Below, in pieces: positions 17,420-24,785 of a DNA stretch of 34,809 nucleotides (the stretch's first letter is position 1; the number at the start of each line of letters is the position of its first letter). The position numbers and the translations under genes were made by a program. The notes beneath the pieces are model-generated. The model did no database searches and was not told where the DNA came from. It saw only the letters and a program-made list of their open reading frames with translations. The stretch covers positions 1 to 34,809 of the forward strand of contig UROM01000009.1 in assembly GCA_900549455.1 (NCBI GenBank), in the 5' to 3' direction. The DNA is from an uncultured Collinsella sp. (lineage in GTDB: Bacteria > Actinomycetota > Coriobacteriia > Coriobacteriales > Coriobacteriaceae).

Positions 17420-17443
17420 GGCCCGCCAAACACGTGGCGGGCC
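17420..17443 (-). promoter_or_regulatory. GC-rich hairpin in the htrA leader
   Basis: GGCCCGCC (17420-17427) and GGCGGGCC (17436-17443) form a perfect 8-bp stem with an 8-base loop, followed on the minus strand by TTTGGTTATTT and then the htrA start 29 bases on. It could be the terminator of the preceding operon or an attenuator for htrA; there is little room for a promoter after it. Confidence 0.55.
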
Positions 17444-17561
17444 ATCATTGTTCACGATGAGTTGTACCCCAATATGCGGGTGCACGTGTATGAGAACGCA
17501 ATCTTTTAGGAAGGCTTAAGTTCTACTGCAAACTCGAAAGGAACCCGCACCTGCGGCAAAA

Positions 17562-17594
17562 CCACCGCAAAGGCGCCTGTCCCCCTTGCGGTGG
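17562..17594 (-). terminator. Hairpin behind the GlnR-like gene, repeat family 1
   Basis: CCACCGCAA (17562-17570) pairs with TTGCGGTGG (17586-17594), extending imperfectly inwards. It starts 5 bases after the stop at 17599 and on the minus strand is followed by TTTTG. It is a diverged copy of 1100-1132, sharing the GCCTG loop. Confidence 0.7.
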
Positions 17595-17598
17595 AAAT

Positions 17599-18261
17599 CT
17601 AGTCCTTAAACAGATAGCCCACGCCGCGGACGGTGGTGATGTGTGCCGCGATCTGCGGGCCCACCTTGGAACGGATGCGTCGAATGTGCACGTCGACGGT
17701 GCGCGTGCCGCCGCAGTACTCAAAGCCCCACACGCGGTGCAGCAGCACTTCGCGGCTGTAGGCGCGGTTGGGGTGCGTCGCCAAAAAGCTCAGCAGCGAG
17801 TACTCCATCAGCGTCAGGTCGATGGGCTCATCGTCGAGCGTCACCTGGTAGGTGGCAAGGTTAATCTCGAGGTTATCGATGTTGAGCACATCGTCGGCGG
17901 CGACGGTCTCCTCCTCGCCCATCAGGCGCTGTGCGCGAGCCTTGAGTTCGTTGGGCGTCGCCGTGGGGCATACAAAGTCGGCATGCGCGTGATTCGGCAG
18001 GCGCAGGGTGCCGAGCGCCTCGTCGTCGACGATCACCAACATGGGGACGGCGCCGCGAGCGTCAAGCCACTTGGCAATCTGATCGATGCGGTCGCTGCGG
18101 ATGCCGTCGGAATCGAGGATCAGCAGGTCAAAGTCGTGCGCCGCAGTTGGCGAATCGGGGGTTGCCAGGCTCACCTCGACACCCAGGGTGGTCGTCAGGC
18201 TGCGGGCAAACTCGTGGAAGCGCGTCGTGCGCGCCATGAACAGGGCACTCTTTTCGGACAT
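17599..18261 (-). CDS. GlnR-like orphan OmpR-family regulator
   Basis: 220 residues. The N-terminal half is receiver-like: an Asp at the phosphoacceptor position (Asp50 in DLLILDSDG) is kept, but there is no N-terminal acidic pair and no Lys in the place of the conserved receiver Lys. The C-terminal winged helix (about 125-218) has LTLMEYSLLSFLATHP, GGTRTVDVHIRRIRSKVG and TVRGVGYLF. This layout, and near-identity of the GGTRTVDVH-RR-R-K-G core, matches actinobacterial GlnR, an orphan nitrogen regulator with Asp50 that works without a kinase. The start at 18261 has GGAGG 6 bases upstream; an in-frame extension to 18345 would overlap the upstream gene. It lies 50 bases after the glutamine synthetase homologue. 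No histidine kinase is adjacent. Confidence 0.83.
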   Translation of the reverse strand: MSEKSALFMARTTRFHEFARSLTTTLGVEVSLATPDSPTAAHDFDLLILDSDGIRSDRIDQIAKWLDARGAVPMLVIVDDEALGTLRLPNHAHADFVCPTATPNELKARAQRLMGEEETVAADDVLNIDNLEINLATYQVTLDDEPIDLTLMEYSLLSFLATHPNRAYSREVLLHRVWGFEYCGGTRTVDVHIRRIRSKVGPQIAAHITTVRGVGYLFKD

Positions 18262-18311
18262 ATCGGCCTCCAAAGAAATGAGCTCAATCGTACTGGAACA
18301 AGCCAGCGCGA

Positions 18312-19649
18312 TTAGGAGTTCGCCAGGTAGTGCTTGATCTCCCACTCGGTGATCGTAGACTCAAACTTATGCCACTCATCGCGCTTCTTTTTGAGGAAAA
18401 AGCTGTGGATGTGCTCGCCGAGGGCATCCTTCATAAACTGTGAGTCCTCAAAGACGTCGAGCGCCTCTTTGAGCGAGCGCGGCAGCGGCGCGTAGCCGGC
18501 CTCGACCATCTGACGGTCGGTAAGCTTGAGCGTCTCGGCCGTGGCCTCGGGCGGGAGCTCCAGCTTGCGCTCGATGCCGTCCAGACCAGCCGCCAGCGTG
18601 ACGGCGTTGACCAGGTACGGGTTGGCCATGGGGTCGGGGCTACGAAGCTCGATGCGCGTGGACAGCTGCTTGCCGGGCTTGTAGACCGGGATGCGGACCA
18701 TACTCGCGCGGTTGCGCAGGCCCCACGTGGCGTACTGCGGCACGGAGTCGCCACCCGTGGTGATGCGCTTATACGAGTTGACCGTGGGGTTGGTGATGGC
18801 GCTGATCTCGCGGGCGTGCGCCAGGATGCCGGCCATATAGTGCTTGGCGATATCGGAGAGATGGTACTTCTCGTCGTCCTCACCCCAAAAGACGTTGTTG
18901 CCGTCGTGGTCGAACAGCGACTGGCACAAGAACATGGCGCTGCCGTCCTCGCCCGCCAACGGCTTGGGCATAAAGGAGGCGTGGCAACCGCTCTCGTAGG
19001 CCTGCTGCTTAATGATGAGTTTGGCCGTAGTGATGGCGTCGGACATACTCAGGGCCTCGGCGTGGCGCAGGCTCATGCCGTGTTGCGAGCGGCCGGCGGC
19101 GTGGAAGGTGTACTCCACGGGCACGGACATCTTCTCGAGCGTGAGGACCGTGTTGCGACGCAGGTCGCGGGCGGCATCGCTCACCGAAAGATCGAAGTAG
19201 CCCACGTTGTCAAGCGGCTCGGGGGTATGCTCGTCGGGGAAGTAGTAATACTCCAGCTCGGCGCCCACGTTGAGCAGATAGCCGGCCTTCTCGGCCTTGC
19301 GGAACATGCGGCGCAGGGCATCGCGCGGGTCGCCGGCAAACGGCTTGCGATCGGGAGTACACACGTCGCAGAACACGCGGGCGACGCCGTTGTGGCTCGG
19401 GCGCCACGGCAGGATTTGGAAGGTCGAAGCATCAGGGAATGCGAGCATGTCGGCTTCCTCGGGCGTGGCAAAGCCCTCGATAGCGGAGCCGTCAAAGCCA
19501 ATACCCTCCTCAAAAGCGACCTCGAGGTCCTCGGGGCTAATGGCAAAGTTCTTGAGGCGGCCGAGAATGTCGACAAACCACAGACGCACAAAGCGGATGT
19601 CACGCTGCTCTACGGAGCGGAGTACGTAATCGATGTTCTGCTGGTTCAT
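18312..19649 (-). CDS. glnA: Type I glutamine synthetase family protein with altered metal site
   Basis: 445 residues, the length of the GSI-alpha group, with a beta-grasp N-domain (FDGSAIEGF), MPKPLAGEDGSA, NSYKR, GLRNRASMVRIP and RIELRSPDPMANPYL, so membership is certain. By alignment from memory with the family patterns, Glu131, Glu133, Glu334 and Arg336 are kept, but the two glutamates of the HHEVAPGQHE motif are Ala184 and Gly191, the NGSGMH histidine is Phe240, and the flap Glu region reads GGDSVP. Three of six metal ligands are thus missing, so ordinary glutamine synthesis is doubtful; it may have another substrate or be a regulatory pseudoenzyme. There is no adenylylation motif. AAGGGGAG lies 4 bases before the ATG. 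A GlnR-like regulator follows on the same strand. Confidence 0.9.
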   Translation of the reverse strand: MNQQNIDYVLRSVEQRDIRFVRLWFVDILGRLKNFAISPEDLEVAFEEGIGFDGSAIEGFATPEEADMLAFPDASTFQILPWRPSHNGVARVFCDVCTPDRKPFAGDPRDALRRMFRKAEKAGYLLNVGAELEYYYFPDEHTPEPLDNVGYFDLSVSDAARDLRRNTVLTLEKMSVPVEYTFHAAGRSQHGMSLRHAEALSMSDAITTAKLIIKQQAYESGCHASFMPKPLAGEDGSAMFLCQSLFDHDGNNVFWGEDDEKYHLSDIAKHYMAGILAHAREISAITNPTVNSYKRITTGGDSVPQYATWGLRNRASMVRIPVYKPGKQLSTRIELRSPDPMANPYLVNAVTLAAGLDGIERKLELPPEATAETLKLTDRQMVEAGYAPLPRSLKEALDVFEDSQFMKDALGEHIHSFFLKKKRDEWHKFESTITEWEIKHYLANS

Positions 19650-19688
19650 GTCGCTCCCCTTTCTTTCGGGCGGGTTTCGACTGGTCTA

Positions 19689-19709
19689 TATCGCAGATAC
19701 TATCGCAGA
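19689..19709 (-). promoter_or_regulatory. Direct repeats upstream of the glutamine synthetase homologue
   Basis: TATCGCAGA occurs twice (19689-19697 and 19701-19709), period 12, 40-60 bases before the start at 19649. A regulator-binding site is possible; I could not match it to the GlnR consensus. Confidence 0.35.
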
Positions 19710-19775
19710 AAAATGTTTCCGCAGGGTTAAAGCGTATCAAGCGCTCAAAAAACGTGCGCGAACAGGCCGTCTGAC

Positions 19776-20270
19776 TTACGCGCGATCATAAAGGATCACT
19801 CCTTCGCGCTCGATTACCGCGGCAAGATCGCCATCAAGATGGTCGCTCGAGACGAGGTCAACCTGCCTCCCAGTTTCTTTGCGCACCGCCTCGCCGAATG
19901 CCGACAACGCGAAAAGACCAAAGCCCTGATCGCGATCGACTTCGAGACGTAAGTCGATATCGCTATCGGCACGCGCTTCGCCACGGGCATACGAGCCAAA
20001 TAGAATCACGGTTTTGATGGCGGGAATCGGGCTGGCCGCCTCACGGACGGCTGACTCAATCTGAGCAGTATCCAAAATGCCCGCCGCAGCGCTTTCGCTC
20101 GCAGAGCTTTTACCGAGTGAAGGAACAAACGGCAGCGAGCGCTCGCGCAGCATCTGTCTCATAAACATATTGACCGCAACAGACGAAGTCATGCCAAGTT
20201 CTTCGCACAGCTCGGCAAATGAATCTTTAATTGACGAGTCCACTCGCACACTCAGCACAGACGCAGCCAT
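19776..20270 (-). CDS. RelB/DinJ-type domain fused to MNT nucleotidyltransferase
   Basis: 164 residues. Residues 1-50 (SVLSVRVDSSIKDSFAELCEELGMTSSVAVNMFMRQ) are a RelB/DinJ ribbon-helix-helix antitoxin N-domain. Residues 83-164 are a minimal nucleotidyltransferase: GSYARG (92-97), Asp104 and Asp106 in the GS-x10-D-x-D pattern, and a third Asp138 (QVDLVSSDHL), so the site looks intact. MNT proteins usually act as antitoxins of HEPN RNases by adding nucleotides; DinJ normally pairs with YafQ. Neither a HEPN nor a RelE/YafQ partner is adjacent. AGGAGGT is 4-5 bases before the ATG, and TATTAT (20298-20303, minus strand) may be a -10. It is unclear whether the gene works alone or in trans. Confidence 0.85.
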   Translation of the reverse strand: MAASVLSVRVDSSIKDSFAELCEELGMTSSVAVNMFMRQMLRERSLPFVPSLGKSSASESAAAGILDTAQIESAVREAASPIPAIKTVILFGSYARGEARADSDIDLRLEVDRDQGFGLFALSAFGEAVRKETGRQVDLVSSDHLDGDLAAVIEREGVILYDRA

Positions 20271-20312
20271 GGGTACCTCCTGTATGACATTGTCTATATA
20301 ATATCACACAGG

Positions 20313-21335
20313 CTAGCGCGAGGTCGAAGCGCGGTGTTCGATGTGGCCGGGGACCTCGATGCGCTTGGGGGCGAGCTTTGCGGCATCGCCCACCGTAGTG
20401 GTAACGACGTCGATGCGCTCGGACAGGCGCTCGACTACGCGCTCGGCAATGGTAAGGGTGTCTTGCGCGGCCGTGGTCACACCGCCAAAAAGCACGTGGT
20501 TCCAGGGGTAATCGTCAAACGTCGCGATCTTGAGGCCAGCCGGCAACGAGGGGCCGAGCTGGGCCAGCGCCTCGGTCAGACGCAGGAAAACCAGGCCGTT
20601 GACGGCAATGAGGCCGAGCTTTTTACCCGCATAGCCGCGGATGGTCTCGTCCAGGCGACTGACACCCTCGACGCCACCGTCCGCCAAGGTGACGACCTCG
20701 CCGGCCAGGCCGCGGCGCGAGAGCTCGTCAGCAAACGCCTCGGCGCGTTCGCGACGCACGGGGCTGTCGTCGCTTGCCTCGGTGAGCAGGCACAGGCGCT
20801 CGCTGCCCGCAGAGGCTAAGGCGTCTACCAGGCCGGCGACCAGCTCACGGTTGTTGGAGGTCACCAGATCGACACCGCCGTCGGCAACATCGCGGTCGAG
20901 CAGCACGACAGGCAGGCGTCCCGCAGCCGCGGCGATGGCCCCGTCGTTGCCGCCACAGGTGTTGACGACCAGGCCGTCCACGCCGGCATCGATAAGTCTG
21001 GTGAGCGACTCTGCCTCCTTGGCGGGTTCGTTGCCGCTAATGGCCGTCATGAGCGAGCAGCCGCGCGCGGCGGCGATGGCGGAAAGCCCTTCGAGCATGG
21101 CGCTGGAGAACGGGTTAGCGATGTCGGCCAGGATCACGCCGATGAGGTTGGTGCGCGAGCTGCGCAGGTTGCGCGCGGCGGCACGTGGGCGATAGCCAGT
21201 GCGCTCGATAACCGCCGCGATGCGCGCGCGAGTTTCCTCGGTCATCTGCCCGGGGCGGTTGTTGAGATAGCGCGAAACCGTGGCCGGGCTCACGCCCGCC
21301 TCGGCGGCAATGTCCTTAATCCTCATCTGCGCCAT
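20313..21335 (-). CDS. LacI family transcriptional regulator
   Basis: 340 residues. The N-terminal helix-turn-helix and hinge (MRIKDIAAEAGVSPATVSRYLNN, then GYRPRAAARNLRSSRTNLIG) are typical LacI. The periplasmic-binding-protein-like sensor domain (about 60-330) has ILADIANPFSSAMLEG and DDYPWNHVLFGGVTT; the latter resembles KdgR-type sugar-acid regulators, but this is weak. The start at 21335 has GGGG about 7 bases upstream; an open frame to 21425 has no better site. No sugar transport or catabolic gene is adjacent, so the target is unknown. The gene ends 42 bases before the DinJ-MNT fusion, on the same strand. Confidence 0.9.
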   Translation of the reverse strand: MAQMRIKDIAAEAGVSPATVSRYLNNRPGQMTEETRARIAAVIERTGYRPRAAARNLRSSRTNLIGVILADIANPFSSAMLEGLSAIAAARGCSLMTAISGNEPAKEAESLTRLIDAGVDGLVVNTCGGNDGAIAAAAGRLPVVLLDRDVADGGVDLVTSNNRELVAGLVDALASAGSERLCLLTEASDDSPVRRERAEAFADELSRRGLAGEVVTLADGGVEGVSRLDETIRGYAGKKLGLIAVNGLVFLRLTEALAQLGPSLPAGLKIATFDDYPWNHVLFGGVTTAAQDTLTIAERVVERLSERIDVVTTTVGDAAKLAPKRIEVPGHIEHRASTSR

Positions 21336-21458
21336 AGCGCACCCCGTTCCCCAATTGTCGGCAGTCTGAGCCATTTTAGGCATTTTTAAAAAACTCGCTT
21401 GCAAAACGTTGTAGGTGAGCAGCATCGTTTTTGCGTCTCGAGCAGATGCGGTGATGGG

Positions 21459-22151
21459 CTAGATAGACGAGTCTTTGGAAAGCTCGAAATAGTCGGGATG
21501 CAAGGCGATAACCGGGCCCTGCTCCTCGGGCATCAGGTGCAAGTGCGTCTCGGCAAGATAGCTCGCCGTGTCGGTATCGCCCCTCTTAATGGCCTCGAGA
21601 ATCCGACGATGTTGTCGACGAATCGGCTCCCAATCCAGATCCTGCGACACCATACGCAACCAGTTGTATCGCTCAAAATGCGTATTGATGCTCTTCATCC
21701 AATCCCACAACATGTGACGGCCGGCAATCACAAAACACGTCTCATGAAACAGGTTATCCAAGTCGAAAAAGCGACGCGTTTCGCGATGGTCGAGCGATTC
21801 GGACTCGGCAAGAATCTGCTCAAGCCGATGCTTCTGCTCGGACGTGGCTGCCGAGCAGCATTTAATGAGTACGCTTCTTTCGAGTTTCTCGCGCAAGAAA
21901 CAGGCGTTCTCGGCGCGCTCCATGCTGATTTTTGAGACATAGGTGCCGCTTTTGGGACGCGTTTCCACTAGCTCCTGCTCACGCAGACGCACAAAGGACT
22001 CGCGAATGGGCGTGCGCCCGATTCCCGTCTCCTTTTCCAGACCAATCGCCGAAAGGCGCGTGCCGGGCTTGAGCTCGGCATAGATGATCTTGGAGCGCAA
22101 TGCGTTGTATGCCTGATCTTGCAGGCTCTGATAATGCTGGTGTTGTTCCAT
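21459..22151 (-). CDS. GntR family regulator, FadR/FCD type
   Basis: 230 residues. The winged helix (about 8-75: AYNALRSKIIYAELKPGTRLSAIGLEKETGIGRTPIRESFVRLREQELVETRPKSGTYVS region) is GntR; the all-helical C-domain has DLDNLFHETCF (Asp/His) and a terminal His-rich helix (AETHLHLM), the metal-binding FCD pattern. GAGGG lies just before the ATG at 22151. It is downstream of the flavoprotein gene on the same strand but behind a strong hairpin, so it may be expressed separately and may control that gene. Ligands of this group are often small organic acids. Target unknown. Confidence 0.9.
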   Translation of the reverse strand: MEQHQHYQSLQDQAYNALRSKIIYAELKPGTRLSAIGLEKETGIGRTPIRESFVRLREQELVETRPKSGTYVSKISMERAENACFLREKLERSVLIKCCSAATSEQKHRLEQILAESESLDHRETRRFFDLDNLFHETCFVIAGRHMLWDWMKSINTHFERYNWLRMVSQDLDWEPIRRQHRRILEAIKRGDTDTASYLAETHLHLMPEEQGPVIALHPDYFELSKDSSI

Positions 22152-22269
22152 AAAGCCCTCGAATGAAGCTCACGGTTTGTCGAATATCACCACGTAATAC
22201 TATCGCATCCCCCATCCCCTCAATTGCGGTGAAAGAGGGAGTGCTCACGTCGCCAGCACCGCAAGAGCA

Positions 22270-22304
22270 AGCGGTGGCATCCCGAAACCCGGGACACCAC
22301 CGCT
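22270..22304 (-). terminator. Hairpin between the flavoprotein and GntR genes
   Basis: AGCGGTGG (22270-22277) pairs with CCACCGCT (22297-22304), with an inner TCCCG/CGGGA stem (22280-22284 and 22290-22294). It lies 54 bases after the stop of the flavoprotein gene. The T-run is poor on the minus strand. Confidence 0.65.
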
Positions 22305-22357
22305 ATTTTGCTATCGGATGGCGCAGAGACGCCCCTCCTCATGCACCAAGGGGTTGA

Positions 22358-24307
22358 CTAGAGCTCGCAGGCAATCTTGTAGCCGTCGCCGATGGCGTCG
22401 CGGATGTTGCCGCACTTCTGGGCATCGCCCAGTACGTGGGCAGCAACGCCAGCAGCGGCAAGGTCGTCGGCCAGCTTGGTATTGGGACGATAGCCCATGG
22501 CAAGCACCAGCGTATCGGCACCGGTGATGGTGCGGACCTCGCCGTCCTTCTCGTAACTGATGGTGTCCTCGGTGATCTCGGTCACCTTGGCCTCGGTCAG
22601 CACGTGAACGCCCTTGGAGAGCATGCGCGTGATGAGCACCGCGCGACCGGCGCCGCCCTCGTTGGCGGCGAGCGTCTTGGTCATCTCGATAACGGTGACA
22701 TCGCGATTGGCCGGCGAGAGGTCATTGACCAACGGGGCCAAGTAATCGGCCGTCTCGCAGCCAACGGTGCCGCCGCCCACGATAACGATCTTCTTGCCCG
22801 GGAAAGCCTTGCCACCCAGCAGGTCGTCAGCCGTCATAACCTGCTTAAAGCCCTGCATGAAGGCCGGAGCGATGGGCTCGGCGCCATAAGCTAGGACGAC
22901 CTCGTAGCCGGCGTAGTCACGCTGAATGTCCTCGGCAGTAAGCTCGGTGCCAAATACGCACTTCACGCCGGCCTCGGCCAGGCGACGATACTGATACTTG
23001 ATCACGCGGGTGAGTTCCTGCTTTGCCGGCGGAACGGCCGCGATGCGCATCTCGCCGCCCGGTTCGTCCTGCTTGTCCACGAGCACCACGTTGTGACCGC
23101 GCTTGGCGGCAATGAACGCCGCCTCCATGCCCGCGGGACCGGCACCCACAACCAGTACGTTCTTGGCCTCGGCGGCAGGCTCGTAGCCAGCCTCGTCGCG
23201 CTCCACGTCCGGGTTGACGGTGCAGGAGATGCGCTTGCCGAACATAATGCCGTTCAGGCAGCGCAGGCAGCCAATGCAGGGGCGGATGTCGTCGGCGTTG
23301 CCGGCAGCGGCCTTATTGCAGAACTCGGCATCGCACAGATTGGCGCGGCCCATCATGCAGATGTCGGCAGCGCCGTCCTCGATCAGCTCCTCGGCGATCC
23401 AGGCCTCGTTGATGCGGCCGACCGTGGCAACGGGAATGTTCACGTGCTTCTTAATCTCACGCGAGCAAGCGGCGTGCGAGGCCTGCTGCGTGCCGGCGGC
23501 GGGAATTGCGGAGCCGCGCTTGATGGTAGTGCCGCCCGACACGTGGATCATGTCGACGCCAGCCTTCTCCAGACGACGCGAGACGTAGATCATGTCGTTG
23601 AGGGTCAGGCCGCCATCGGTGTACTCATCGCCCGAGATGCGGACGTCGATGATAAAGTCCTTGCCGCAGCGCTCGCGAATCTCGGCGATGACCTCGAGCA
23701 AGAAGCGCATGCGGGCGTCGAGCGAGCCGCCGTACTCGTCGGTGCGCTTGTTGTAGAGCGGAGTCAAAAAGCCGCCGAGCATACCGTGGGCGTGCGCCGC
23801 ATGGACCTCGACGCCATCGACGCCAGCCTTCTGCATACGCACGGCAGCGTCGCCAAACTGGTGCGTGAGCTCGTGAATCTCATCGACCGTGATGGGGCGC
23901 GGTGCCTCGCGGGCGTAAGACGGGCCCACAAAGGACGGAGCGATCAAGCGCGGCGTGCCCGGAACGTTAAAAGCCATGTAGGCAGGGTGGAAGAGCTGCG
24001 GCATAATCTTGCAGCCGTACTCATGCACGGCGGCGGCGAGCTTTTCCCAGCCGGGGATAAACGTGTCGTCGTAGCAGCACATGTCGCCCGGCAGATAGGT
24101 ATAGGTGGGCTCGACCGTCACGACCTCGGTGATGATGAGGCCCACGCCGCCCTTGGCACGGGCACGGTAATGATCGACCAAATCGTCGGTCACATAGCCA
24201 TGATCGGCCAGGTTGGTGGACACCGGCGGCATAAAGACGCGGTTCTTGACCTCGGTCGTACCGACCTTGATCGGGCTAAAGAGCATCGGATAGGCGGAGG
24301 ACTCCAT
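22358..24307 (-). CDS. NADH:flavin oxidoreductase / 2,4-dienoyl-CoA-reductase-like flavoprotein
   Basis: 649 residues. Residues 1-370 are an Old Yellow Enzyme TIM barrel binding FMN (HAAHAHGMLGGFLTP, NKRTDEYGGS). A 4Fe-4S motif CIGCLRC plus a later Cys (SCTVNP) follows, then an FAD/NAD(P) half (400-649) with two Rossmann motifs, VLVVGAGPAGMEAA and IVIVGGGTVGCETA. This is the layout of 2,4-dienoyl-CoA reductase, trimethylamine dehydrogenase, enoate reductases and the bile-acid enzymes BaiCD/BaiH: reduction of activated C=C bonds with NAD(P)H. The substrate cannot be told. The start at 24307 has AAAGGA 7 bases upstream; the open frame to 24388 has no better site. A GntR regulator follows. Length is normal for the family. 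Confidence 0.92.
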   Translation of the reverse strand: MESSAYPMLFSPIKVGTTEVKNRVFMPPVSTNLADHGYVTDDLVDHYRARAKGGVGLIITEVVTVEPTYTYLPGDMCCYDDTFIPGWEKLAAAVHEYGCKIMPQLFHPAYMAFNVPGTPRLIAPSFVGPSYAREAPRPITVDEIHELTHQFGDAAVRMQKAGVDGVEVHAAHAHGMLGGFLTPLYNKRTDEYGGSLDARMRFLLEVIAEIRERCGKDFIIDVRISGDEYTDGGLTLNDMIYVSRRLEKAGVDMIHVSGGTTIKRGSAIPAAGTQQASHAACSREIKKHVNIPVATVGRINEAWIAEELIEDGAADICMMGRANLCDAEFCNKAAAGNADDIRPCIGCLRCLNGIMFGKRISCTVNPDVERDEAGYEPAAEAKNVLVVGAGPAGMEAAFIAAKRGHNVVLVDKQDEPGGEMRIAAVPPAKQELTRVIKYQYRRLAEAGVKCVFGTELTAEDIQRDYAGYEVVLAYGAEPIAPAFMQGFKQVMTADDLLGGKAFPGKKIVIVGGGTVGCETADYLAPLVNDLSPANRDVTVIEMTKTLAANEGGAGRAVLITRMLSKGVHVLTEAKVTEITEDTISYEKDGEVRTITGADTLVLAMGYRPNTKLADDLAAAGVAAHVLGDAQKCGNIRDAIGDGYKIACEL

Positions 24308-24409
24308 ACAGGGTTCCTTTCGTTTAAGCCGCTCGGCGGCAGTTGCTAACGTACTTATCGTATCACCAACCGCCGTATCCGCGGCCAAACATACCCAAAC
24401 GCCGGTCGG

Positions 24410-24610
24410 CTAATGAATACCGCGGCCCAAGTCTTCGGCGATTTTGTCTACGCCCTTAAGTGCAGCGCACGTCTTTTTGTTGGAGCAATGCCCCGTACAA
24501 ACGCCACCCTGAGCGCAGTCGGCGCAGGTGCCCTTGCGGTAGATGCGCACGCATACCGCGACAAACGCAACGCCGATAACAGCCAGTACAACAATATCGA
24601 TAGGTGCCAT
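24410..24610 (-). CDS. FeoB-associated Cys-rich membrane protein
   Basis: 66 residues. One N-terminal membrane helix (about 4-24, IDIVVLAVIGVAFVAVCVRIY) is followed by a Cys cluster (CADCAQGGVCTGHCSNKKTC: six cysteines). This matches the small FeoB-associated proteins found next to feoB in many anaerobes; their role in Fe(II) uptake is not well understood, and a FeoC-like or iron/redox-sensing role is possible. GAGGAGG lies 8 bases before the ATG. It is 175 bases downstream of feoB, after the feoB terminator, so it may be reached by readthrough or its own promoter. Confidence 0.85.
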   Translation of the reverse strand: MAPIDIVVLAVIGVAFVAVCVRIYRKGTCADCAQGGVCTGHCSNKKTCAALKGVDKIAEDLGRGIH

Positions 24611-24657
24611 AGCAAGCCTCCTCTAGTTAACCACCACTTACTTTACCCCATTCTCCA

Positions 24658-24707
24658 CCTACCAAAAAGGGACAGGTTTATTTTGGTCGGTTTTATCTGC
24701 GGAAACG
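24658..24707. repeat. Repeat family 2 copy, inverted relative to the genes
   Basis: 50 bases matching the reverse complement of 1139-1188 at 44 of 50 positions by eye. The hairpin and T-tract point along the plus strand although both neighbours are minus-strand genes, so it does not serve as their terminator. Confidence 0.75.
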
Positions 24708-24727
24708 TCACATCTCCCCCACCAAAA

Positions 24728-24756
24728 AGCCCGAGTGTCGCTGGGACACCCGGGCT
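24728..24756 (-). terminator. feoB terminator
   Basis: AGCCCG/CGGGCT (24728-24733 and 24751-24756) and GTGTC/GACAC (24735-24739 and 24745-24749) form one stem; on the minus strand it ends in TTTTT. It follows the feoB stop at 24786 by 29 bases. Confidence 0.9.
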
Positions 24757-24785
24757 CGTGGAAAGGGGCTGGTCCTTATTCGGAC

